Positions 43,807 through 52,008 of a stretch of 64,000 bases of DNA are shown here, piece after piece. The stretch is from Aestuariirhabdus sp049985285 (GTDB lineage Bacteria; Pseudomonadota; Gammaproteobacteria; Pseudomonadales; Aestuariirhabdaceae). The first letter of the stretch is position 1, and the number at the start of each line of letters is the position of its first letter. The translations under genes and the position numbers were made by a program. The notes beneath the pieces were generated by a model that did not search any database, was not told where the DNA came from, and saw nothing but the letters and a program-made list of their open reading frames with translations. The DNA lies in the NCBI RefSeq assembly GCF_049985285.1, contig NZ_JBNIEU010000001.1, positions 1,240,001 to 1,304,000 of the forward strand, written 5' to 3'.

Positions 43807-45576
43807 GTGGCTTCGTTTGATTTCCTGGTTGTTATGTTACTGCTTCCTACGGTATTGGGTTTGCTGGCGCTTGGCCGCTTCCCTGCGGACATAGTGCTGC
43901 TGGTCTCTCTTGGGATTCTGCTACTCACCAATATACTGACACCGGTAGAGGCATTAGCTGGGTTTAGTAATCAGGGTTTGGTAACCATTGCGTTGCTCTA
44001 CGTGGTGGTGGCAGGGCTGCGCGAGACGGGCGCGATCGACTGGTTGAGTCGTTGGGTGCTCGGTCGCCCTCGTAACCTGATGGCGGCGCGAGCCCAGCTG
44101 CTGTTCCCTGTCGCGTTACTCAGCGCATTTGTAAACAACAGCCCCGTTGTTGCCATGTTCACTTCTGCCGTTCAAAGCTGGTGCAAAAGAAGCCCCTTTA
44201 CGCCCTCGCAACTGCTTTTGCCTCTTAGTTATGCGTCGATTCTGGGTGGCACTTGCACACTGGTAGGCACCAGTACCAACCTGGTCGTCGATGGCTTGAT
44301 GCGACAGGGCGGATTCCAGGGGTTTTCTCTTTTTGAATTGGCCTGGGTGGGGGTTCCACTGGTATTGGTCGGATGTATCTATCTACTGCTCTTTAGTCGG
44401 TTCTTGCTTGCTGACCGAATGGGGGCTGCAGAAAGTTTTGATGATGTACGCGAATACACGGTTGAAATGGTCGTTTCTCCCGAGTGCGAACTGATTGGCC
44501 AAACTATCGAGCAGGCAGGTTTACGACACCTACCCGGTCTGTTTTTAGTGGAGGTTGGCCGCGCAGGGGAGGTGCTGACGGTGGTTTCTCCTCGCACGTT
44601 AATTCAGGCCGGAGATCAGCTGGTTTTTGCTGGGGCGGTTGCTTCGGTGGTGGAGTTGCGACGAATTCGTGGGTTGGAAGTAGCCGCAGACCAGCTTTTT
44701 AAGGTAGAGGGAGAGCACGGTGATCGGCGCTTGTTCGAGGCGGTCGTCTCTGGCCAAAGCCCCTGTGCGGGCAAGAGCATCCGCGATGCGAGGTTTCGTC
44801 ATCGTTACAACGCCGCCGTTTTGGCGGTAGCACGCAATGGCCAGCGTTTAACGGGCAAGCTGGGGGATGTTGTTTTACGCGCCGGCGACACCCTGCTTTT
44901 GGAGGCGCAGAAGGGCTTCTTGTTTAAGTTTGGTAATAGCCGGGAGTTTTTGCTTATTTCGCGCTTGGCCAATAGTCGAAACCTTCGTTACGACAAGGCC
45001 CCACTTGCGCTTGCGGTTTTGATCACCATGCTCGGGCTTACGGCATTCGGCGTGCTGGGGTTAATGCAAGCAGCACTGTTGGCGGTCGGAGGGATGTTGG
45101 CAAGTGGATGCCTGACCATTGACTCGGCACGCAAGAGCATTGATTACCGCGTGCTATTAGTGATCGCCTGCGCCTTTGGCTTGGGGGCAGCCATACAGAA
45201 AGTAGGGCTGGCGGAGTTGATTGCCGCTAAGGCGCTTGCTATTTCCGGAGGCGATGCGTTTTTATTACTGGTGGCTATCTATCTAGTGACCGTGCTGTTG
45301 ACCGAGAGCATCACCAATAATGCGGCGGCCATCGTAATGTTCCCCATCGCGGTGAGCGCTGCTCAGTCTTTAGGGGTAAATGCTGCCCCATTTGCCGTCG
45401 CGGTGATGGTAGCCGCTTCGGCCAGTTTTGTGACTCCCATTGGCTACCAAACCAATTTAATGGTGCAGGGACCGGGTGGTTATCGCTTCGTTGACTATGT
45501 ACGCCTGGGGTTGCCATTGAGTATTCTGGTGGCAGTAACCGCGTTAACGATTATTCCCAGAGTCTGGGCTTTCTAG
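43807..45576 (+). CDS. SLC13/DASS-type anion permease with two RCK_C domains (likely sulfate)
   Basis: A 589-residue inner-membrane transporter starting at GTG. The N-terminal membrane half contains the ion-motif FVNNSPVVAMF. The insert holds two TrkA-C/RCK_C-like domains (about 218-290 and 307-380), as in SAC1/SLT-type sulfate transporters. The C-terminal half carries LLTESITNNAAAIVMF with a second TN-N signature. The next gene makes PAPS from sulfate, so sulfate uptake is the likely role; other SLC13 relatives carry dicarboxylates or phosphate, so the substrate is inferred from context. Confidence 0.82.
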   Translation: MASFDFLVVMLLLPTVLGLLALGRFPADIVLLVSLGILLLTNILTPVEALAGFSNQGLVTIALLYVVVAGLRETGAIDWLSRWVLGRPRNLMAARAQLLFPVALLSAFVNNSPVVAMFTSAVQSWCKRSPFTPSQLLLPLSYASILGGTCTLVGTSTNLVVDGLMRQGGFQGFSLFELAWVGVPLVLVGCIYLLLFSRFLLADRMGAAESFDDVREYTVEMVVSPECELIGQTIEQAGLRHLPGLFLVEVGRAGEVLTVVSPRTLIQAGDQLVFAGAVASVVELRRIRGLEVAADQLFKVEGEHGDRRLFEAVVSGQSPCAGKSIRDARFRHRYNAAVLAVARNGQRLTGKLGDVVLRAGDTLLLEAQKGFLFKFGNSREFLLISRLANSRNLRYDKAPLALAVLITMLGLTAFGVLGLMQAALLAVGGMLASGCLTIDSARKSIDYRVLLVIACAFGLGAAIQKVGLAELIAAKALAISGGDAFLLLVAIYLVTVLLTESITNNAAAIVMFPIAVSAAQSLGVNAAPFAVAVMVAASASFVTPIGYQTNLMVQGPGGYRFVDYVRLGLPLSILVAVTALTIIPRVWAF

Positions 45577-45630
45577 CAATTTCCTGGCAGGTGGTGACGT
45601 CTGTGGGGATCGATAGTTTGAGATGAGACG

Positions 45631-47340
45631 ATGATAGAACAAGTAAGTGCCCATGGCGGTAAGCTGGTAGATCTTTATGCGCAAGGTGAAGAGGTGGCCG
45701 CAGAAAAAAAACGAGCCGAGTACTATCTCTCCTGGGATCTCACTCGCCGGCAGTTGTGCGATATTGAGTTGCTGCTTAATGGTGGATTTTCTCCGCTAAC
45801 GGGCTTTATGGGGCAGGCTGATTATGAGTCTGTACTTGACCGTATGCGGCTGGCCGACGGCACCCTCTGGCCAATGCCCATTACCCTGGATGTTTCACGG
45901 GAGTTTGCAGAGCAGGTGTCGCCTGGCCAAACCATTGCCCTGCGCGATGCAGAAGGTGTTGTGATTGCCAATCTGGATGTCAGTGACTGCTGGCAGCCGG
46001 ATAAGTCGCGTGAGGCCCAATCGGTGTTTGCGACCCAGGATACCCATCATCCGGGTGTCCACTATCTAATGCATGAGGCAGGAGACTTCCTGTTAGGGGG
46101 CAGGTTGGTTGGAGTGACACCGCCATTGCATTACGACTTCGGTCAATATCGCGATACCCCGACCTCGCTGCGTGCCAGCTTTGAGGAGAAGGGCTGGGAA
46201 AGGGTGATCGCCTTCCAGACTCGCAACCCTGTTCATCGTGCCCATGTCGCAATGACCAAGCGCTTGATGGGAGAGAGCAATGCACATTTTTTAATTCACT
46301 CTGCGGTTGGAATGACAAAGCCGGGAGATATCGATCACTACTGCCGGGTACGCTGCTACGAAAAAGTGTTGAGCCACTACCCGAAAGGAACCGCTGCCCT
46401 GAGCTTATTGCCGTTGGCGATGCGCATGGCTGGGCCCAGGGAAGCATTGTGGCAAGCGATCATACGGCAGAATTTCGGATTTACTCATTTTGTTGTGGGG
46501 AGGGATCATGCGGGTCCTGGACGGGACAATCGAGGGGGCTCGTTTTATGAAGTGGAAGCCTCACAGCGCCTGGTAACCTCCTTCCAGGATGAGCTGGCGA
46601 TCAAGATCTTGCCAGCGCCCTTTTTGCTTTACGTGAAGGACCGATCCCAGTTTTGTGAAGCGGGTCAGTTGTTGCCAGGTGAGGAGGGCCTGTATCTCTC
46701 GGGAGCTGAGCTACGGGAGGTACTAAAACGAGGCGATGATGTGCCCGACTGGTTCGCTTATCCCGAGGTGGTTGAAGAACTGCATGCAACCTTGCCGCCG
46801 CGCGCCTGTCAGGGTTTTACGGTTTTTTTCACCGGCCTTTCAGGCTCGGGGAAATCAACTTTGGCCAATGGATTGATGGTTCGCTTGCGAGAGTTGGGTG
46901 GCCGTCCGGTGACGCTGCTCGATGGTGATGTGGTGCGAAAAAACCTATCCAGCGAGCTGACCTTTTCCAAGGAGCATCGTGACCTCAATATTCTGCGTAT
47001 CGGCTACGTGGCCAGCGAAATAACCAAGAATGGTGGTGTCGCAATTTGTGCTCCCATCGCACCCTATACGGCGACTCGGAAAAGAGTGAGGCAGCTTATC
47101 GATGAGGTAGGCTCCTTTATCGAGGTTCATGTCGCGACGCCGATAGAGATCTGTGAACAACGTGATCGAAAAGGGCTGTATGCAATGGCCCGGGCCGGTA
47201 AGATTAAAGGCTTTACCGGTATCGATGATCCTTATGAAGTACCGGATAATCCTGAAATTCGGATCGACACATCTAGCTTGACGATGACCGAATCGGTCGA
47301 CGCGATCATGGCCAGGTTAACGCAGGTAGGTGTTATCTAG
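45631..47340 (+). CDS. sat-cysC: bifunctional ATP sulfurylase / APS kinase (PAPS synthase)
   Basis: Activates sulfate to APS and phosphorylates it to PAPS. The 569-residue fusion has a PUA-like N-terminal domain (to about 170). The ATP sulfurylase core follows, with QTRNPVHRAH (about 195-204) and GRDHAGPG (about 290-297). The APS kinase at the C-terminus has P-loop GLSGSGKST (about 404-412), DGDVVRKNLS, FSKEHRDLNI and APIAPY. Both active sites look intact. In assimilatory sulfur metabolism many relatives use CysDN; a Sat-CysC fusion placed beside sulfotransferases points to supply of PAPS for sulfation. Follows the anion permease by 54 bases. Confidence 0.94.
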   Translation: MIEQVSAHGGKLVDLYAQGEEVAAEKKRAEYYLSWDLTRRQLCDIELLLNGGFSPLTGFMGQADYESVLDRMRLADGTLWPMPITLDVSREFAEQVSPGQTIALRDAEGVVIANLDVSDCWQPDKSREAQSVFATQDTHHPGVHYLMHEAGDFLLGGRLVGVTPPLHYDFGQYRDTPTSLRASFEEKGWERVIAFQTRNPVHRAHVAMTKRLMGESNAHFLIHSAVGMTKPGDIDHYCRVRCYEKVLSHYPKGTAALSLLPLAMRMAGPREALWQAIIRQNFGFTHFVVGRDHAGPGRDNRGGSFYEVEASQRLVTSFQDELAIKILPAPFLLYVKDRSQFCEAGQLLPGEEGLYLSGAELREVLKRGDDVPDWFAYPEVVEELHATLPPRACQGFTVFFTGLSGSGKSTLANGLMVRLRELGGRPVTLLDGDVVRKNLSSELTFSKEHRDLNILRIGYVASEITKNGGVAICAPIAPYTATRKRVRQLIDEVGSFIEVHVATPIEICEQRDRKGLYAMARAGKIKGFTGIDDPYEVPDNPEIRIDTSSLTMTESVDAIMARLTQVGVI

Positions 47341-47419
47341 CCATGACGACCTTATGGGGGTTAATACAGCAAACGAACCGGGGCGAGCGAGCTTTACGGC
47401 ATGCTGGGTGGTACCTTCG

Positions 47420-48388
47420 ATGAAACGCTTACTATTAACCGGTGGTACAGGCTTTATCGGATCCGCGTTGCTGCATCGGCTGCTTGGGGAGGGAGAGTGG
47501 GAGGTGATGGCCGCGGTTCGAAGATCCAGCGATAAGCCATTGCCTTCAGGGTGCACTCCCCTGTTAATCAGCGATATGGGGGATGCTAATGCGTGGGACG
47601 GCTGCAATATGCAGGCTGTGCAGTGTGTCGTGCATTGTGCGGCGAAGGTTCACGATAGCGGCCCGCTCACGCGGGAGGTGGAAGCAGAATATCGGCGGGT
47701 GAACGCCGAGGGAACGATGGCGCTGGCCCGTAAGGCTTTGGCGGCAGGGGTGAGGCGATTTGTTTATATTAGCACCGTGAAGGTCTATGGGGCCGCGAGT
47801 CGTGAGGGAGAGCCTTTTTGTGCCGAAGATGAGGCCAGGCCGGAGGACTCGTATGCGGCGTCCAAGCTAGCGGGCGAAAGAGCGCTGCGTTCTGTGGCAG
47901 CAGGCACGCAAATGGAGGTTGTTATTGTACGGCCGGTATTGGTGTATGGGCCGGGTGTTAAGGCAAACTTCGCCTCTATGTTGCGCTGGGTTTACCGGGG
48001 AGTGCCTTTACCTCTGGGGGCGATAAGCAATCGAAGAAGTCTGGTCGCTATCGATAATCTTGTGGATCTGATCGTTACCTGTCTTGTGCACCCCGGAGCG
48101 GCGAATGAGATCTTTTTGGTCAGCGATAATGACGACCTTTCAACCCCGGAACTGATCCGGCGTACCGCGATGGCTCTTGGCCGGGGCGCGAATTTGTTGC
48201 CGGTGCCCCCCCTGTTGCTAACCCTAGGTGCCCGCTTGGCAGGTAAACCGCAGATCGCTATGCGTCTTATGGAGTCGTTGCAGGTTGATATTGCAAAGAC
48301 TCAGAACCGGTTGGGGTGGCAACCTCCAGTAACCATGGAGCACGCACTACGGCGTACCGCAGCAGCGTTTTTGGAGAAGCCAAGTTGA
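47420..48388 (+). CDS. NAD-dependent sugar epimerase/reductase (WbpV-like)
   Basis: A 322-residue extended SDR from ATG 47420, chosen because MKRLLLTGGTGFIGSALL starts the Rossmann fold; the frame is open upstream to 47330. It shows VHCAAKVHD, YISTVKVYG and DSYAASKLAGE with the Tyr-x3-Lys pair. Proteins of this group lie directly before the initiating transferase and make UDP-QuiNAc or UDP-FucNAc by acting on a 4-keto sugar. The 4,6-dehydratase (WbpM-type) needed upstream in that pathway is not in the window. It overlaps the next gene by a TTGA. Confidence 0.85.
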   Translation: MKRLLLTGGTGFIGSALLHRLLGEGEWEVMAAVRRSSDKPLPSGCTPLLISDMGDANAWDGCNMQAVQCVVHCAAKVHDSGPLTREVEAEYRRVNAEGTMALARKALAAGVRRFVYISTVKVYGAASREGEPFCAEDEARPEDSYAASKLAGERALRSVAAGTQMEVVIVRPVLVYGPGVKANFASMLRWVYRGVPLPLGAISNRRSLVAIDNLVDLIVTCLVHPGAANEIFLVSDNDDLSTPELIRRTAMALGRGANLLPVPPLLLTLGARLAGKPQIAMRLMESLQVDIAKTQNRLGWQPPVTMEHALRRTAAAFLEKPS

Positions 48389-49425
48389 GCGGTTATTGGT
48401 GGATGTTTCCTGTGGCTACGGTTGCCTATTTGCTCACCGGGATGGTCAGAAGGTGGATGATCAACCGGCAAATTCTCGCTCACCCTAATACGCGCAGTTC
48501 TCACTCCACGCCTACACCCACCGCTGGAGGCTTATCAATTGGCGTCTGTGTAATCGCTATGCTCCCGTTATTGGCGATCTATGGGCAGCTCGAATGGGCT
48601 GATATCTGGCCGATACTAGGCGGGGGGCTGGTAATAGCTCTCATCGGTTGGCTTGATGATCTGAGCCATGTGGCTGTTCGGTGGCGGCTATTGGGCCACT
48701 TTGCTGCCGCAGGGTGGATTCTTTTTTGGGTAGGAGGGTTCCCTCCCGTAACGGCCTTTGGGGTCGTCATAGAGTTGGGTGGATTTGGTTATCTCCTTGG
48801 CTCGCTCTATATCGTTTGGCTACTGAATCTTTTTAATTTTATGGATGGTATCGACGCCATTGCAGGGGTAGAGTCAATAACGGTATGCATTGGGGCTGCA
48901 GCCCTCGGCGTGTTGTCGGGCAACGGCGTCGGTGTTGTTATGCCACTGTTACTCGCCTCGGCAACCCTGGGTTTCCTGGTGTGGAATTTTCCACCAGCAA
49001 AGATTTTTATGGGTGACGTTGGCAGCTGCTTTGTCGGTATTGCATTGGCTGCAATGTCGTTGCAGGCGGCCTGGTATTCGCCGGCATTTCTGTGGAGCTG
49101 GCTGATCTTGTTGGGCGTGTTTATCGTCGATACGTCCTGGACTTTACTGCGGCGCCTCTTGCAGGGGCAGAGGGTGCACGAAGCGCATCGAACTCATGCG
49201 TATCAATATTCGGCTCGCTGGGCTGGGTCGCACCGTCCGATTAGTCTTGCGGTGGGTGCAATCAATCTGTTCTGGCTGCTACCGATAGCAATCTGGGTGG
49301 GAGTCGGCGGTTTGGGAGGCATCGAGGGGGTGGTTCTGGCGTACCTCCCTTTGCTTTTGTTGGCCATCAAATTCAACGCTGGCACCCCGGAACCCTGCGA
49401 TCTGCGTACGGAGACATCTGAGTAG
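48385..49425 (+). CDS. wbpL: undecaprenyl-phosphate N-acetyl-aminosugar-1-phosphate transferase (WbpL-type)
   Basis: Polytopic enzyme that starts glycan assembly by moving a sugar-1-phosphate (QuiNAc, FucNAc or GlcNAc) to undecaprenyl phosphate. Start taken as TTG 48385, which overlaps the previous stop; ATG 48403 is the alternative. About 346 residues with around ten hydrophobic segments. MraY/WecA-family motifs: HPNTRSSHSTPTPTAGG, ALIGWLDD, LFNFMDGIDAIAG, PAKIFMGDVGS and a late HRTHAYQY. Last gene of the island before the terminator and parC. Confidence 0.93.
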   Translation: MSGYWWMFPVATVAYLLTGMVRRWMINRQILAHPNTRSSHSTPTPTAGGLSIGVCVIAMLPLLAIYGQLEWADIWPILGGGLVIALIGWLDDLSHVAVRWRLLGHFAAAGWILFWVGGFPPVTAFGVVIELGGFGYLLGSLYIVWLLNLFNFMDGIDAIAGVESITVCIGAAALGVLSGNGVGVVMPLLLASATLGFLVWNFPPAKIFMGDVGSCFVGIALAAMSLQAAWYSPAFLWSWLILLGVFIVDTSWTLLRRLLQGQRVHEAHRTHAYQYSARWAGSHRPISLAVGAINLFWLLPIAIWVGVGGLGGIEGVVLAYLPLLLLAIKFNAGTPEPCDLRTETSE

Positions 49426-49552
49426 CTCAGGATAAAGAGGCATCCTATCGCCCCTATGGTTCACTTTTACATTTTACAAAGTGGTTATTTCCGGAGTTGA
49501 GGTCAGTTTTATGATCAATTTGGCCTTGATACTCCAGATAGCTTAGATATGA

Positions 49553-49584
49553 TCCCGTAAGCGAAGCCCCAACGGGAAATTTTT
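49553..49584 (+). terminator. candidate rho-independent terminator after wbpL
   Basis: TCCCGT (49553-49558) pairs with ACGGGA (49572-49577), giving a 6-base stem with a 13-base loop, followed by AATTTTT. It lies in the 294-base gap after wbpL and before parC. The stem is short, so this is moderate evidence. Confidence 0.45.
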
Positions 49585-49661
49585 ATAAGCTTTTCCTATA
49601 CGCTGATGTATGGATTTTTGGTAAAAACGCCCGAATTTAGGCTGAGTCAGGAAAGGGTATT

Positions 49662-49667
49662 TATAAT
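49662..49667 (+). promoter_or_regulatory. candidate -10 box for parC
   Basis: A consensus TATAAT lies 52 bases before the parC ATG. A weak TTAGGC is 19 bases upstream. It fits parC having its own promoter at the right end of the island. Confidence 0.4.
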
Positions 49668-49719
49668 GTTGTCCTAAAATCCACACCAATTGCCTGAAAA
49701 GTAAGAGATACCAAGTCGT

Positions 49720-51972
49720 ATGACAGACCAGATTATTATCGGCGATGATGGCGTTGAGCGTCAGAGCCTGAGGGATTACACCCGCAACGCTTACCTCAAC
49801 TATTCGATGTACGTGATTCTCGATCGCGCGCTGCCCCATGTGGGTGACGGCTTGAAACCGGTACAGCGGCGTATCGTGTACGCGATGAGCGAGCTGGGAT
49901 TAAAAAACACCGCCAAGTACAAGAAGTCGGCACGCACCATCGGTGATGTATTGGGTAAGTTTCATCCTCACGGTGATAGTGCCTGCTATGAGGCGATGGT
50001 GTTGATGGCACAGCCCTTTTCCTACCGTTATACGCTGGTGGAGGGGCAGGGAAACTGGGGATCAGCGGATGACCCCAAATCCTTTGCGGCGATGCGTTAT
50101 ACCGAAGCCAAGCTATCCAGCTATTCCGAGGTGCTACTGAGCGAGTTGGGACAGGGTACTGTAGGTTGGGTCCCCAACTTTGACGGTACTCTCGACGAAC
50201 CCTCAACACTGCCCGCGCGCTTGCCCAATGTATTGCTCAATGGCGGCACCGGTATTGCGGTTGGAATGGCGACCGATATACCTCCGCATAACCTGCGAGA
50301 AGTAGCGGCGGCTTGCGTACGCTTACTCGATGAGCCCAAGGCGACGCTCGAGCAGCTATGCGAGCATATCAAGGGGCCAGATTTCCCCACAGATGCCGAA
50401 CTGATTACCCCCCAGGCTGACCTGGTGAAGATGTACCAGAGCGGGCGTGGCAGCCTGCGCATGCGCGCTATCTACCAGGGTGAGAATGGTGATCTGGTGA
50501 TTACTGCGTTGCCGCACCAGGTGTCGGGAGCCAAGGTGTTGGAGCAGATCGCCGACCAGATGCAGAAAAAGAAACTGCCGATGGTGGCAGACCTGCGCGA
50601 CGAGTCGGATCATGAAAATCCGACCCGTTTGGTGATTGTGCCGCGCTCCAATCGAGTGGACACCGAACAGTTAATGGGGCATCTGTTTGCGACCACTGAT
50701 CTGGAACGGACCTACCGGGTTAACCTGAACGTTATTGGCATTGACGGCAGGCCCCAGGTAAAAGGGCTCGATCAAATCTTGCGCGAATGGTTAAGTTATC
50801 GCACCGAGACTGTGCGTCTGCGTTTGCAGTATCGTCTCGACAAGGTTAACAAACGCCTGCATTTGCTCGATGGATTATTGGTGGCGTTCCTCAATCTGGA
50901 TGAGGTGATTCATATCATCCGCACGGAGGATGAACCCAAACCTGTGCTGATAGAACGGTTTAACCTTACCGAGATTCAGGCGGATTATATTCTGGATACC
51001 CGATTGCGCCAGCTGGCCCGATTGGAAGAGATGAGAATTCGTACCGAGCAATCGGAGCTCGGGTTGGAACGGGACAAGCTTGAGAAAGTTTTGGGGTCGG
51101 AAGCTCGCCTGAAAACCTTGATCAAGAAAGAGATTATCGCCGACGCCCAGACCTACGGAGACGAGCGCCGCTCGCCCATCGTCATGCGCGGTGAGGCGCG
51201 GGCTCTGGATGAAACCGAGCTGATGACGGCGGAGCCGGTAACCGTGGTCCTCTCCAGGAAAGGGTGGATTCGCTCGGCCAAGGGGCACGACGTTGATCCC
51301 GCCGCGCTCAGTTATAAGTCGGGCGATGGGTATCTGTTATCGGTTCAGGGGCGTAGCAACCAGCCAACGGTGGTGATTGACTCAACCGGCCGCAGTTACA
51401 GTGTTGCGACTCATAGCTTGCCTTCTGCCAGAGGGCAGGGCGAGCCGTTGACCGGACGCCTCAACGTTCCGTCGGGCGCGAGCTTCGAGGGAATGTTAAT
51501 TGGCGATGATCGACAGCTTTTCTTGATGGCATCCGATGCCGGCTACGGATTCGTGACAACGCTCGGCGAGCTTCAAAGCAAGAACCGCTCCGGCAAGGCT
51601 GCGCTGAGTTTGCCTAAAGGGGCGCGGGTAATGGCCCCGATTCCTGTCGTAGATATTGCCGACCATTTGGTGGCAGCGGTGACCAACGAGGGACGCTTGC
51701 TGGTATTTCCTATCGCCGATCTGCCCCAGTTGTCGAGGGGTAAGGGTAACAAGATTATTAATATCGCCGCGGCGCGGGTAGCGGCTCGTGAAGAGTATGT
51801 GGTGGGCGTGGCGGTATTGTCACCCCGTCAAACATTGCTGCTCCACGCAGGAAAACGGCATCTCAGTCTGCGCGCGTCCGATCTTGAACACTACCGGGGG
51901 GAGCGCGGACGCAGAGGTAATAAGCTACCACGGGGCTTCCAGAAAGTAGATCGTATAGAAGCCGATAGCTAG
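49720..51972 (+). CDS. parC: DNA topoisomerase IV subunit A
   Basis: DNA-cleaving subunit of topoisomerase IV. The 750-residue protein has the CAP-like domain with RRIVYAMSELG and HPHGDSACYEA (82-92). S87 and E91 are at the quinolone-resistance positions in their susceptible states, and the catalytic tyrosine is Y127 in AMRYTEAKLS. The C-terminal beta-pinwheel follows from about residue 490. Own -10 candidate upstream. Convergent with the membrane-protein gene to its right, stop to stop separated by 22 bases. Confidence 0.97.
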   Translation: MTDQIIIGDDGVERQSLRDYTRNAYLNYSMYVILDRALPHVGDGLKPVQRRIVYAMSELGLKNTAKYKKSARTIGDVLGKFHPHGDSACYEAMVLMAQPFSYRYTLVEGQGNWGSADDPKSFAAMRYTEAKLSSYSEVLLSELGQGTVGWVPNFDGTLDEPSTLPARLPNVLLNGGTGIAVGMATDIPPHNLREVAAACVRLLDEPKATLEQLCEHIKGPDFPTDAELITPQADLVKMYQSGRGSLRMRAIYQGENGDLVITALPHQVSGAKVLEQIADQMQKKKLPMVADLRDESDHENPTRLVIVPRSNRVDTEQLMGHLFATTDLERTYRVNLNVIGIDGRPQVKGLDQILREWLSYRTETVRLRLQYRLDKVNKRLHLLDGLLVAFLNLDEVIHIIRTEDEPKPVLIERFNLTEIQADYILDTRLRQLARLEEMRIRTEQSELGLERDKLEKVLGSEARLKTLIKKEIIADAQTYGDERRSPIVMRGEARALDETELMTAEPVTVVLSRKGWIRSAKGHDVDPAALSYKSGDGYLLSVQGRSNQPTVVIDSTGRSYSVATHSLPSARGQGEPLTGRLNVPSGASFEGMLIGDDRQLFLMASDAGYGFVTTLGELQSKNRSGKAALSLPKGARVMAPIPVVDIADHLVAAVTNEGRLLVFPIADLPQLSRGKGNKIINIAAARVAAREEYVVGVAVLSPRQTLLLHAGKRHLSLRASDLEHYRGERGRRGNKLPRGFQKVDRIEADS

Positions 51973-51984
51973 GGGAAGCCGTAA

Positions 51985-52008
51985 AGGGTGTCAATCACCC
52001 CTTGGGGT
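51985..52008. terminator. inverted repeats between convergent parC and membrane-protein gene
   Basis: GGGTG (51986-51990) and CACCC (51996-52000) form a short stem, and an adjoining palindrome ACCCCTTGGGGT (51997-52008) overlaps it. They lie at the 3' ends of two convergent genes. No T-tract follows, so termination is only suggested. Confidence 0.3.

Noticed and set aside
43595..43894. 99-codon frame bridging the GT4 gene and the permease gene
   Set aside because: It reads through the GT4 end and permease start in another frame and has no domain; a shadow of both genes.
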